64,000 nt of DNA from Cladopsammia gracilis. Taxonomy: Eukaryota; Cnidaria; Anthozoa; Scleractinia; Dendrophylliidae. A program made the position numbers and the translations under genes. The DNA lies in assembly GCA_022457155.1 (NCBI GenBank), contig JAJGOT010000197.1, positions 248,001 to 312,000 of the forward strand. The letters run 5' to 3'. Shown here one piece after another: positions 33,199-43,326 of this stretch; the first letter of the stretch is position 1, and the number at the start of each line of letters is the position of its first letter. The notes under the pieces are model-generated. The model was not told the DNA's origin. It saw only the letters and a program-made list of their open reading frames with translations, and ran no database searches.

Positions 33199-33680
33199 TT
33201 TTTGTTCTATAACTTGCACAGGTTCCCCTGGTTCTATATGGCCGCGCTCGTCCCAGGAAGATTGAACATATATTTTCGGATTGCATATAAATTTAAGGAT
33301 TGGATTGAACCAATATTCGTGTTATTGGATTGAATCAATATTCGTGGTATTGGACATATATTTTCGGATTGCATATAAATTTAAGCATTGGATTAAATCA
33401 ATGTTCGTGTTATTGGATTGAATCGATATATGCAGTATTGGACATATATTTTCGGATTGCATATAAATTTAAGGATTGGATTGAATCAATATTCGTGTTA
33501 TTGGATTGAATCAATATATGCGGTATTGGATTGCATATAAATTTAAGGATTGAATTGAATCAATATTCGTGGTATTGCATTAAATATAAAATTTAAAGAT
33601 TGCATTGAATCCTTTATTTAAAGGATTGAACATATATATCTAGGATTGAATTTTGCTACAAACGGCTTGCCATACGTGGG

Positions 33681-34130
33681 ACAAAGTAAGGATCCCCTGC
33701 GAGTGCGGCAAAGTCTACTTCGGGGAAGAGGATCAAAGAACACGACGGGGATATACGATTCGCCCGTTCCCAGACCTCCGCCGTTCCTGAACCGCCGAGC
33801 TTCGTGATATAAATATTGCTGCGTGATCAGTCGACCTCATCGCCTGAAGAAATCGAAGAAGACTAGCAGTATGCAGTCGAAACATCGCGATCTATATCCC
33901 AACCCCTCTCCCAAGTGACTTCATCGTGAGACAAACGGTAATACACTTTATTATTGCATCAACCACGATGAACAACAACAACTATTTTCCTTGACATTGA
34001 TCTCTGTTGTGTTGGAAATTCTAATGATAATGACGTGAGTGGACTCGGTTCGACTTTTTGAGTGACCACTTCGTGGGACAGGCGATTACTGCGTCCAGCA
34101 CGAACAAAGGTGAATGTAATTTTGCTAATT
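33681..34130 (+). pseudogene. Penelope-like element relic (GIY-YIG part and tail)
   Basis: CECGKVYFGE matches the start of the GIY-YIG nuclease; after a small gap and frameshift, EHDGDIRFARSQTSAV follows as in coral Penelope-like elements. A tail with TCGACCTCATCGCCTGA, GACTAGCAGTA and ATCGTGAGACAAACG recurs at 40505-40605. The foldback element inserted just upstream (duplication CGTGGG). Confidence 0.6.
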
Positions 34131-34264
34131 AGACACTTACTTCAGGTGGAAAACCCTTACGTTAATGCACAAATTATAGGACTAATTGGTTTATTCAAGT
34201 ATAGGTGAAATTCTTTTCTTTTATAAAACACTAAAGTCAAATTTACTGACTTAATTTCTAGTTA

Positions 34265-34367
34265 TAACCGTCATTCTGAAAAATTAACCGTCAAGCGTCA
34301 AATGGCTTAAAATTTAACCGTCAACCGTCAAAATGACTTTTTTTTTAACCGTCAACCGTCAAACATA
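34265..34367 (+). repeat. right subterminal ACCGTCAACCGTCAA repeats plus poly-C
   Basis: Four CCGTCAA blocks in the same orientation as at the left end, followed by a run of about 20 C up to 34387. Confidence 0.75.
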
Positions 34368-34399
34368 CCCCCCCCCCCCCCCCCCCCATTGAGACCCTC

Positions 34400-36133
34400 A
34401 TTAAACTTATATTCATATGAACTGCGGTAGAAAGAATTAAAGAGTCATACAACAACTAAATAAGTTGCCAATTTCGATATATAAAAATTCTAACTTGGTT
34501 GAGGTTCAGGGTTGGTGCAAACGCTTAATACCACTTAGCTACACGGCCGGATGCTTGGTCAATTGTGAGTTCTATTATACCCGCGAAAATTTGAATATGC
34601 AATATTTCAACAATGTTGGCGACCATGAGTCTGTGAGCAGGCCTTAAAACGCAGCTTCCCCGCTAGAATACGACACTCGCTCGAAAGCCAGCTCGCAGTT
34701 TATGGATTGATAAATATAACTTCCTTGCCGTGAAATCAGCCTTGCATTTTATAATATCGTAAAAGACGTAAAGCTATGAATCAGTCGAAACGATCACAAC
34801 ATTCCTACAACGTCATGCCACGCGAAGTCGTCACGAAAGAGAAAAGCAGCAAATAAACTGTTTTCTCCTCAAAGAGAAAGCGATCATCTCAGTTATACAG
34901 CAACTGAATCGAAACTGAAGGAGTTGCAATTTGACGGATGAAAAAAAATTCAGGCGGGATTGAAACTCACGACTAGCAATTCCGGTGCAAACGCTCAACC
35001 ACTTGAGCTACAAAGCCAGATGGGAGCTTGGTTTCACTCGAGTGGTTCAACACGAGTGTCATGAAACCAAAACTAAAGTAAATCACAGGCTCCTGGTAAT
35101 CACTCTTGATAATCACAACAGACGCATATCGTCTCAGTCATCTCAGTTATACAGCAACTGAATCGAAACTGAAGGAATTGCAATTTGACGGATGAAAAAA
35201 ATTTCAGGCGGGATTCAAACCCAGTTTGAGGCAAATACATGTTGCCACCTTCCGTCACTGAAACTTTCGTATAAAGCGACCAACTTTTGAGGCAAACAGT
35301 CACTTTCCATGTTTAGTTTTGTATAGTTTGACTGGGAGATTGGACCTCAGGATTTTCCCGCATTTCCGTAAAGAGGGATAAGAATTAAAGAGTCTCTTTT
35401 ACAACAAATCCAACAAATTTACGATTGAACAGACATCGAAATTCTAACTTAATGCAATATTTTGCGATATTGTTTTATATATTGAAACTCGATGCATCTC
35501 TTTGCTTGTGAATTTTATTTACATTACCTTCGACTTACATCAGTTATACCCAACAATTCAATTATTATTGTTATGCGCTGTACAGTTGAGAATTATAGTA
35601 CTCATATACTGAAAACTCTTATAAAACTCAAAAGGGCACGCCCCTTGCATGAATTACTCATCAAAGACATATTTTGTGCTAAAAAGTGATGAACGGCTCT
35701 TCTCGTTGGGAATAGGGCGAAAAAAAAGGCCGTGGAAAGAAAGATCGCGATTAATCCCCAAACAGAAGGCCTGTTCACAGGTTAAAATCTAATTAGATTT
35801 TATTTGTATTCCTAGAATGTAGGGACCCCTTAAAAGGTAATTCCCCCCTCCTCCTAAAAAAATAATCTAAGATGTGAATGGGCTCCCTGTTTGTGTGGCC
35901 AGTGTGTAACACAGTGCACAGGAAGTGTACTAAAAATATAGATAGCAACAACAAAACTAACAACAATTGAACTTACTGCTTACTTCTTTGATGACAATCG
36001 TTATTTGCAGAAAGTTAACTTTGATCTCTTTGAAATTTTACTAATAAATAAACACTTCAGAAAATCCCAGAGGTAACAATGACTAAGTTACTAGGGTTGT
36101 TACTTTCAGAACTAAACTGAGGCATAATTAAAT
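34400..36133. repeat. distal A2 flank, colinear with 10097-11925
   Basis: Contains tRNA-derived SINE relics on the minus strand at 34466-34555, 34890-35021 and a partial extra copy at 35138-35224 (the last absent from the sister, where the flank is simpler). No gene. Confidence 0.65.
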
Positions 36134-36277
36134 TGGAATCACTTGCTTACATTCACTTTCGCCATCTCTCTTTCGAACCACAAACTTCACATCGCTCAAA
36201 CGATCGTTGTTGAACATAAACTTGGCTCTTTCTCTGATGGTGGGTCTTGTTGTTTGCCAGTTTGTTTCGACAGACAT
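36134..36277 (-). pseudogene. X3: 48-codon 5' fragment of a BTB gene
   Basis: Same truncation point as X2 (after GGCATAATTAAAT), but codon 35 is the normal CGA. Start ATG at 36275-36277. No BTB fold can be made from 48 residues. Confidence 0.85.
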
Positions 36278-37406
36278 ATTCGTTTAGCGGGATCGGTGTA
36301 GAAAGTCAAGATATTCCGTTTATAATACAATAGTCCAGGGGCGTAGCCAGGACTTTTTCAGAGGTACGCACAATCACTGTTTTCAAACACTCTCCCTACC
36401 TCCTACCTCCACACTCAAGTCCCAAATCTTTCTCTTTTTTTTTCGACTTTTTCAGGTACGCACGTACGTATGTGCGTACAGGTAGCTACGTATACGTCCC
36501 TGACTTACGAACAGCAGCAAGGGAACAAATGATTTCGTCAGACAGCGCCAAGTTGCCATGCGATCTCGCGCCTCCACTTATTGATCTTGTGAAAGCCGTC
36601 ACGTGATGGCGTTGTGCGTAAACTTATACTCTCGCGATCTAACTTAGCGCGAGACCTCATCAAACTTTCAACAGCATTCGTCAAGTTTCAACAATTATGT
36701 GAATATGAAGATAAATTCATATGAACTGCGGTAGAAAAACTTGGCCCCGGCTTAAGGGAAATAAAACAAAATAAATTACTGTACTGTAATTATTCATCGC
36801 TGAACCTCAATCTTTTGTTTTATTCCTCTAAGCCTCGGAGCCAAGTATGAATTTTAATATATCGAAATTGGTCTAATGGTAATCATACGGTTTCGATTCA
36901 ATTTGTGATTTATTTGCACAAGTGAGTCTCTGTTCCAGTTCATAAAAAATATCTCTACTCAGGAGTTCGACAAAACTTGCACATAACAGCTCGCGGTGCG
37001 AAAACTAGTAAGCTTGCAAACTTGCTCGTTTTAGCTCCTACAGCCATAATGGTGAGATCTTTCGGTTTCAATCCGCTTCAAACAATTTTTAGGAACATTT
37101 TCCGGAAGTATAAAATAAAATCGTTATACGAAAATGCAAACAACAAACTCGTCTGAACTACCGCGATGAAGTGAATAAGGGGATGGGGAGTAAAAATATC
37201 AGCTTCAATGACACTGAAAAAAAATTTGGCCCTTTGGGAATTATTTTTTTGCCGGATTACGGATATCCATCACTACCTAGATCCACCGAGATCATCCTAG
37301 ATCCACTACTGCTATTAGAAAGTGCAATAAATACCTCATATTTTTCTTGCTGTCTTGTTTTGAATTTTAATTGATGGACATTTGAAGCGTTGTCATCAAT
37401 ACTATA
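36278..37406. repeat. 5' flank of X3 (duplicate of 284-1430)
   Basis: Near-identical to the X1 flank; lacks the insertions seen at X2 (12956-13269, 13487-14490). Non-coding. Confidence 0.65.
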
Positions 37407-37490
37407 AACTAATTTCGATTTTGAGGCGTCAATACTGCATTATATTGACGGCTAGTTGGGAGAAAATATATTCCGTGTTGGGCAGAGAAC
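37407..37490. repeat. left half of the 172-bp palindromic element
   Basis: The left arm and first loop bases match 1431-1512, then the sequence changes at GGGCAGAGA to unrelated DNA leading to the hAT element. The palindrome centre is the breakpoint. Confidence 0.75.
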
Positions 37491-38208
37491 GTACCCAACG
37501 CGACCCAACGCAAACTTTTTTCAACTTTATAGAATGGAACGTAAAGAGCGTGTAGTATTATGGGATAGCTGTGGATCCAGGTCTTCTCGGAAATGTCACG
37601 CAATGACGTGACAGTGCGAATAGATGGTCATTTTGAGAACTTCGCAGCAATTTTACTCTCTTGGATGCCCGGTGAACCCTATTTTTCTTTCCGTAGATCA
37701 CTTCCTTTCCTAATTTTCTCCATTTTAACAAAAAACAGGAAAATTTCTACGTGAGAAGTTACAAAAAATATTTTGCCTTTTCTGCTCTCGTGCGACCAAG
37801 TTTTCTTCGAATGAAGACGGGCAAGACTAATATGTTTTCTAATTTTTCAAGGCCTATTCTACCTCAAGGAACGACATCAGATGCAAAAGTTTACGTAATA
37901 GATTTAGTTGCTAATAGTTGTAAGCTAAGATCGTCTTTAAATAACGAAAGCTACTTAAAACGCATTGTCTTCAATGCGCCTTATCTCGAAAATGAGCACG
38001 GTGACCCCCCATTTTTTTGGTCATTTTGGCAATAGTTGATCTTCACCTTTCTGCGTAGACGAATATCACGCTAGAATGGCATGAAAATATATTTAATTTA
38101 ATGGGAAAAGAGTCCAGTATCAAATTCAGCACATCAATATTAGTAAAACTGTAAAGTTTCGTAAAGATTGCTCGTACACTGACGGAGATATGAACTTTTG
38201 AAACTTAG
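37491..38208. other. unassigned DNA before the hAT transposase
   Basis: A 94-codon plus frame at 37751-38035 is not recognised. It may be 5' DNA of the hAT element. No clear terminal repeats were found. Confidence 0.4.
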
Positions 38209-39814
38209 TTTTCTGGCCTAATAATTATAAAGCACATCAAAGCGCTGGAGAATATTAAGAAAAGCAAGAAGAAAGATCAAAATATCAAGGATCTTCTTGC
38301 AAAAACAAGCGGAGGAGCAAGAGGATCCACATTACCCGAAGACATGAGGCTCTATCGATACGAGCTCGTGGAAGCGTTGCTGAAGGCAGGTATCCCTCTT
38401 TCAAAAGTCGACAGTTTGCGACCATTTCTTGAAAAATATGGTCATCGCCTGACAACTCGGAGCCATCTCGCAGAATTCATTCCCACGATTCATCAGAAGG
38501 AGATAGACTTTGTGAAATCCGAAATAGCTGCCAACAGTGCTTTTTCTGTGATCTTTGATGGGAGCACCAGGCTTGGTGAAGCGTTGGCAATTGTCGTTCG
38601 CTTCATTGACAAAGATTGGAATATACAGCAGAGGCTTCTCAAACTTGAAGTTCTAGCCAAGAGCATGAATGGGGAAGAGCTTGCTCAAAGACTGATTCAG
38701 TGCTTGGCTGTGGAGTATAAAATACAGCCGAACCAGCTTCTAGCAGCAATGAGAGATGGTGCCTCAGTAAATGAGGCTGGATTGCGTCAAGTCATGTTTT
38801 TCTTTCCCAATATTTTTAATGTCATCTGTTTCTCACACACAATCGACAATGTTGGGAAACACTTTGAATTTAGTGTCCTAGACACATTTTCTAGGTGTTG
38901 GAACACCATGTTTTCTCTAAGTCCAGCTGCCCGGCTGTTGTGGAAGACAAGAACTGGCACAGCAATGCGACTTCATTCCAAAACCAGATGGTGGAGCAAA
39001 TGGGAAGTCCTCAATCAGGTAATGGAGGTTTTTGGGGACGTTGAGCCCTTCCTAAGAGAAAATGATAACCTGTCTCCTGTTTGCCGTGCAAGCCTGTTGG
39101 AGATTTTTGATGATCCAGTTACTGCTAGAGACTTAGACATTGAGCTTGCTGCTATGATTGATGCGGGCAAGCACTTTGTTCAAGCAACTTATTATCTTGA
39201 GGGGGATGGTCCCTTAGTATTTGCTTGCTATGAACGTTTGTCTGCATTAGCACATGCAATAGCCATTGACTCTTATCCAAACACTGAGGCCAAAGCTCGC
39301 CAACATGCAGGTAAATATGGCATTGTACAACCAGTTAGTTGCCCAAGGAAAGGCATGCATCAATCCAGGCTTCCGCTTTTACCAACAGAAATTCAGTGTG
39401 CAGTTCCACAATGTTGTTCGTGCATTTAAGGCTGCATGCTTATGTTGCCCAGTACAGGTGCAAGCACTACGTCCAACTGCTGTATCAGTCCAGGAACTAA
39501 AGCAATTTAGTTTCATTACTGATGCAGAGGTTGTACAGCTTGTGGAAGAGCTGCCAAACTATCTGGCCACTGCTGATGGTGCAGCCATTGAAACAGAAGA
39601 AGACAAAGTACATTGGTGGGCTACACATGCCGCTGCTCTCCCAAATTGGTCTGCTGCAGTCAAAAAGATCTTGTTGGTGCAGCCTAGTTCAGCATCGGCT
39701 GAACGAGTGTTTAGCCTGCTATAAAATGCATTTAGCAAGCAGCAAGAGGCAGCATTAGAGGAAACAGTGGAAACATCGGTCATGTTACGTTACAATGACA
39801 ATAAGCGCACATGA
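38209..39814 (+). pseudogene. hAT transposase, near-complete with one frameshift and one stop
   Basis: The open frame begins after a stop at 38206-38208; the first ATG is at 38344. Motifs of hAT transposases in order: VIFDGSTRLGEALAIVVRF, AMRDGASVNEAGL, the CFSHTIDNVGKHF region, KTRWWSKWE with its RW pair, and a C-terminal dimerisation domain (VHWWATHAAALPNWSAAV, PSSASAERVFSLL). A 1-base frameshift near 39310 moves the reading from frame 1 to frame 2. A TAA at 39722-39724 interrupts the last domain, after which NAFSKQQEAALEETVETSV continues to 39814. No BED zinc finger is visible at the N-terminus. The molecular role would be cut-and-paste transposition; this copy is probably dead but young. 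Confidence 0.85.
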
Positions 39815-40136
39815 AATCATGAATTATGTGTCGGTAGAGGGGTAGCTGGTGGTGCAAAACCTTCAGGGACAGTGTAAATATTGTAAATATTGAAAGAACA
39901 TGGCTTTATACCACAAACACTCGTTTATGTCAGAGAAACTTTATATCCTTATAAGCATATTAGCAAAGTTTGTTTTGTTCGAATACAATCACGTGGTTGG
40001 GTTGAGAGAGACTCAGTCTTACAATATTGATGAGTCAGTGTAATATAATTATGCATTGATATCTATGTAAAGCGAAATTTATTAATTAAATCGTTATTTG
40101 AGTTGTAAATCAATCTCTTACACCAAAAAATTGAAA

Positions 40137-40258
40137 GCTACTTTTGAGAAACTTTTGGATTTTGGGGCAACTTTTGAGCAACTTTTAGAATTTTGGAGCA
40201 ACTTTTGAGCAACTTTTTTGGAAAATTGGAGCAACTTTTTGAGAAAATTGGACCAACT
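40137..40258. repeat. short tandem repeat, AACTTTTGAGCAACTTTTGG type
   Basis: Imperfect 25-50-bp units of GAGCAACTTTTGAGCAACTT. Minus-strand Lys/Ser-rich repetitive frame is a by-product. Confidence 0.65.
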
Positions 40259-40261
40259 TAG

Positions 40262-40610
40262 GGACAGCCCTAGGTACACCCGTAGAGTTAAAGAGGCCAT
40301 CCACATAAGACTTCATCCTAATAACATCAACAGAGATAGTGGAATTGAAATTCCCGAAGCGTGGATGACTACAATCAAGAAGCATAACAGCCGACCGATA
40401 TCAAATCGGACCGGAGAGGGAACAACATCTTTTCGGAATAATAATGAGGATCGAAATGCACCAATAGCAACAAGCCAACGTGCTACATAAGAGACACGTA
40501 ACCAATCGACCTCATCGATCGCCTGATGAAGACTAGCAGTAATAGCAGTTGAAACGTCGCGATCAACATCTTAAAGTGACTCCATCGTGAGACAAACGAA
40601 AAAAGCGTTT
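40262..40610 (+). pseudogene. second Penelope-like element relic (GIY-YIG C-terminus and tail)
   Basis: TRRVKEAIHIRLHPNNINRD followed by GIEIPEAWM is the usual end of the Penelope-like GIY-YIG domain in animals. The tail shares GACTAGCAGTA, GTTGAAACGTCGCGATC and ATCGTGAGACAAACG with the relic at 33681-34130. The reverse transcriptase is missing. Confidence 0.65.
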
Positions 40611-40903
40611 ACCTAACTTAAATACAGTTTCCCTTCTTGACTTCAGTGGTTATAGAATTGAACCGTCAATAATTTGAACAATTTTGTGTTTCCTCTGACG
40701 CTTCAAGTTACAAGATTTTATAGTATACCATAATACCAATTTCCACTCCAGAAATGCTCCCCTCCCCCAGAAAGAAAACAATGAGTAAACATCTATAAAA
40801 ACACGACTTGACTCCCTGTTAATGTGGGAAGCAATGCACAGGATGTGTTGAAGTAAGCAACAATCTTTAATTACAAAACGGTAACTTGAATATAAGCCAT
40901 TAA

Positions 40904-41067
40904 AGGCCCATGTTCACCCAATCTACTTTACGCACTTGTGTTTTTGTTTTGAAACCGTTCAATGGTTCAATGTAGCGTTATCATTGGCTGGCACGTGGAT
41001 TTTTCGATTTTCCGTCTGTGCGAAAATCAGACTGGGCGCGCAAAGCAGATTGGGTGAACATGGCCCC
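40904..41067. mobile_element. 164-bp TTAA-flanked MITE
   Basis: TTAA at 40900-40903 and 41068-41071; ends GGCCCATGTTCACCCAATCT and AGATTGGGTGAACATGGCC. It lies 90 bp beyond the C stop codon. Confidence 0.75.
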
Positions 41068-41159
41068 TTAAGCTAATCAATAATAGCAAATTCCCGGAAA
41101 GAAGTAAATTGAGAATTTCCAACAGTCATAATTCCATCCAGAACATGTAATTCAAAAAT

Positions 41160-42485
41160 CTAAACAGAAAACAGAAATTCGGGAAACTGGCCCATGCTGC
41201 TATCTGTACCATTACTCACGTCTGACCTATTTAATATCCCTGAAAATGAAAATGTCACATCAGAGCACTGTAAAGTACTATAGCCGCTTAATCCACTCAA
41301 AGAGGTTGGACCAATTATTAATGCTCCGATTTGGTACTGAGTGTTCTTCTTTAAAACAGCTGCAGAGTCAAACAAAACTTCAAATCCATGATAGCCTTCA
41401 CTTTTGTATTTCAAAATCTTTGAAGAATATGTTCCTGTTTTGAACACTAGAGTTGAATTATTACTGGTATCCTTCACCTTCAATGTTACTGTGTAGCTGT
41501 TGTTTTCACTGCCCAAAAAACAGAGTCCATGCAATGTGATGTCTTTGTCCACGGCAAAACCAAGAAAGTCTTTGTTCCCACTATTGTAATTCCAACTATT
41601 CCCAATAGACTGAAATCTGCCACATCGGTGAATGACACTAGCTCGTCTCCGGGTCTCTGAAAATCCCACTGGAGAAGTTAAACTTGAACTGTAAAACTTA
41701 AAAATGAGAAGCATTTCATCTGGAGTAAGAATTTTTGTATCAACGACGACATCTGCAAATTCCTTTTGCTTCATAACTGGGAAGCGTATTGCTTTAATTA
41801 CTTGTTCGCCAAGAATTCTTCTTTTCGTTTCACCATCAGCTGCTAAACCTTGCTTTTGACATTGTTTTGTTGCCCACAGATCAACAGCTTTAAACAACTC
41901 AACCTCTTCAATCGTCAGAGGGTCTCTTGAGACTACTGCTTCAAGTAAGGACCTCTCAATTGCCTCGAATCCATCCGATTTCACAGCCGCTTCTGTCTGT
42001 TCATCAATCACATTCCAGCATCGATCAACGAGGCTTTCTTCTTCATATCTCTGTGCAGTTGGCAGGATACTGAAAACATTCGACGGATCTAACTCATCTT
42101 GAAGATATTCCGTGCACTTTTCTGCGAGTAAAGGCATCATGTATTTTTTAGCCAAGTAAAGCACACCCATCACATTACTTCCGCTTAAATTCACTTCATC
42201 GCTGTACATGTAGCGAAACAACTCCAACAGACTCTCGTACTCACAGTCAGGCAGTTCAATAGAGTCTCTAGTCTCCGCTAGATCACCGTAAAACATGGCT
42301 TCAAACACAGGACTACCAATCGACAACACAAACTTGTGAGCAGGAATCACTTGTTCACTTTCACTTTCGCCATCGCTCTTTCGAACCACAAACTTCACAT
42401 CGCTCAAATGATCGTTGTTGAACATGAACTTGGCTCTTTCTCTGATGGTGGGTCTTGTTGTTTGCCAGTTTGTTTCGACAGACAT
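41160..42485 (-). CDS. BTB-BACK-PHR protein C (mosaic paralogue)
   Basis: Intact single-exon gene, 441 aa. BTB domain as in the others (His for Arg in NNDHLSDVKF). BACK domain closer to the B type (WNVIDEQTE, LAADGETKRRILGEQ). PHR closer to the A type (GFAVDKDITLHGLCFLGS, YHGFEVLFDSAAVLKKNT) but with its own stretches (GNSWNYNSGNKDFL, STLQCSDVTFSFSGIL). The mixture suggests gene conversion or unequal exchange between A and B lineages. Proximal 5' flank of A type with an intact TATA-like box. Presumed Cullin-3 adaptor. Confidence 0.93.
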   Translation of the reverse strand: MSVETNWQTTRPTIRERAKFMFNNDHLSDVKFVVRKSDGESESEQVIPAHKFVLSIGSPVFEAMFYGDLAETRDSIELPDCEYESLLELFRYMYSDEVNLSGSNVMGVLYLAKKYMMPLLAEKCTEYLQDELDPSNVFSILPTAQRYEEESLVDRCWNVIDEQTEAAVKSDGFEAIERSLLEAVVSRDPLTIEEVELFKAVDLWATKQCQKQGLAADGETKRRILGEQVIKAIRFPVMKQKEFADVVVDTKILTPDEMLLIFKFYSSSLTSPVGFSETRRRASVIHRCGRFQSIGNSWNYNSGNKDFLGFAVDKDITLHGLCFLGSENNSYTVTLKVKDTSNNSTLVFKTGTYSSKILKYKSEGYHGFEVLFDSAAVLKKNTQYQIGALIIGPTSLSGLSGYSTLQCSDVTFSFSGILNRSDVSNGTDSSMGQFPEFLFSV

Positions 42486-42522
42486 ATTCGTTTAGCGGGA
42501 TCTTTGAAGTCAAGATATTCCG

Positions 42523-42533
42523 TTTATAATATA
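42523..42533 (-). promoter_or_regulatory. TATA-like box of C
   Basis: Minus-strand TATATTATAAA 38-48 bp before the ATG, identical to A1. Confidence 0.45.
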
Positions 42534-42806
42534 CATGCACTTACAAACAGCAGCCAAGCAGGGTATTAATTCGTAGACAGCGCCCGCGCGCTATACATAA
42601 CAAGTTATAACAGTTACGCCATCTCGAGCATTAATCATTAATCATTAATCATGGGATGACCTCATGCGATCAAACTTATCGTAAGACTCACGCGATCGAA
42701 CTTAGTGTCAGACGTCACGCGATCAAACTTTCCACAATATTCATCATGTTTCAACAATAATGTGAATATGAAAAATATATTCATATGAACTGCGGTAAAA
42801 AGAATT

Positions 42807-43005
42807 AAAGAGTTATACAGCAACTGAAGAAGTTGTAAGAGGCCAATTTCGATATATCAAAATTCTAACTTGGTCAGAGGTTCAGGGTTTTATTCCAATA
42901 AGGGCCTCGGAGTCAAGTACGAATTGGCCTATTAGACCATAAGAGCATAAAGATTCCGGTGCAAACGCTTTACCGCTTAGCTACAAGGCCAGATGGGAGC
43001 TTGGT
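42807..43005 (-). mobile_element. tRNA-derived SINE relic
   Basis: Minus-strand head TGGCCTTGTAGCTAAGCGGT and GCGTTTGCACCGGAATC; the body matches CAGCAACTGAAGAAGTTG. Target DNA of the C flank lies on both sides. Confidence 0.55.
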
Positions 43006-43130
43006 CAATTGTGAGTTCTATTATATTCTTTAAAATGTGAATATACAATATTTTAACAATGTTGAAAGACCTTGTCTGCGAGCAGGCCCAACATCGCGGC
43101 TTCCCCGCCGCTCGAATACGACATTCTAGA

Positions 43131-43276
43131 CTTCAAAGTCCGTTTTTCGTTTTGGGTGGTATTGTCGCGTTCCTAGTACCGCAGACACGAGGTGTTGTGT
43201 ACTGGAGTTATAGAAATAGGAACAAACAGTCTTTGGGCGATACTACAGTTCTTTGTATTCGTGAGAAAACGTGACA
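43131..43276 (-). repeat. partial 3' LTR and polypurine tract
   Basis: Minus strand TTGGGCGGGGAG followed by TGTCACGTTTTCTCACG: a purine tract directly before a TG, as expected at the start of a 3' LTR. No matching 5' LTR is in the window. Confidence 0.55.
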
Positions 43277-43326
43277 CTCCCCGCCCAAGGATGTTCCATC
43301 ATTGCTCTCTTGAATCTCCTCCTCCT

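Larger units (their letters stand above)
27637..33674. mobile_element. 6-kb foldback transposon with 1.2-kb arms and 6-bp target duplication
   Basis: CGTGGG is duplicated at 27631-27636 and 33675-33680. Arms start TATGGCAAGCCGTTTGTAGC and run about 1.2 kb each: left 27637-27908 plus 29302-30172, right 32465-33674. They contain repeated AATCCAATAACACGAATATT motifs, a first-exon-like frame (29504, mirrored at 33198) and a CCACTGTTCCA minisatellite at the inner edge. The loop holds a LINE fragment and a MITE. A 6-bp duplication and TAT..ATA ends are reminiscent of IS3EU-type elements; assignment uncertain. Confidence 0.75.
26838..34399. mobile_element. 7.56-kb composite insertion upstream of A2
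   Basis: Ends GAGGGTGTCAATGGGG (left) and the complement of GAGGGTCTCAATGGGG (right), flanked by ATTAAA at 26832-26837 and 34400-34405. The boundaries can equally be read as a TTAA duplication (26833-26836, 34401-34404) around AGAGGGTG..GACCCTCA, as piggyBac/Kolobok elements would make; a 6-bp duplication would fit Polinton- or IS3EU-like integrases. Just inside both ends are repeats of ACCGTCAACCGTCAA, in the same orientation at both ends. Inside lie a 110-codon frame, a Penelope-like relic, a 6-kb foldback element and LINE debris. The empty site at 10097-10102 proves insertion. Confidence 0.85.

Noticed and set aside
40118..40306. Lys/Ser heptad-repeat protein on the minus strand
   Set aside because: By-product of the AACTTTTGAGC tandem repeat; no conserved start or neighbours.
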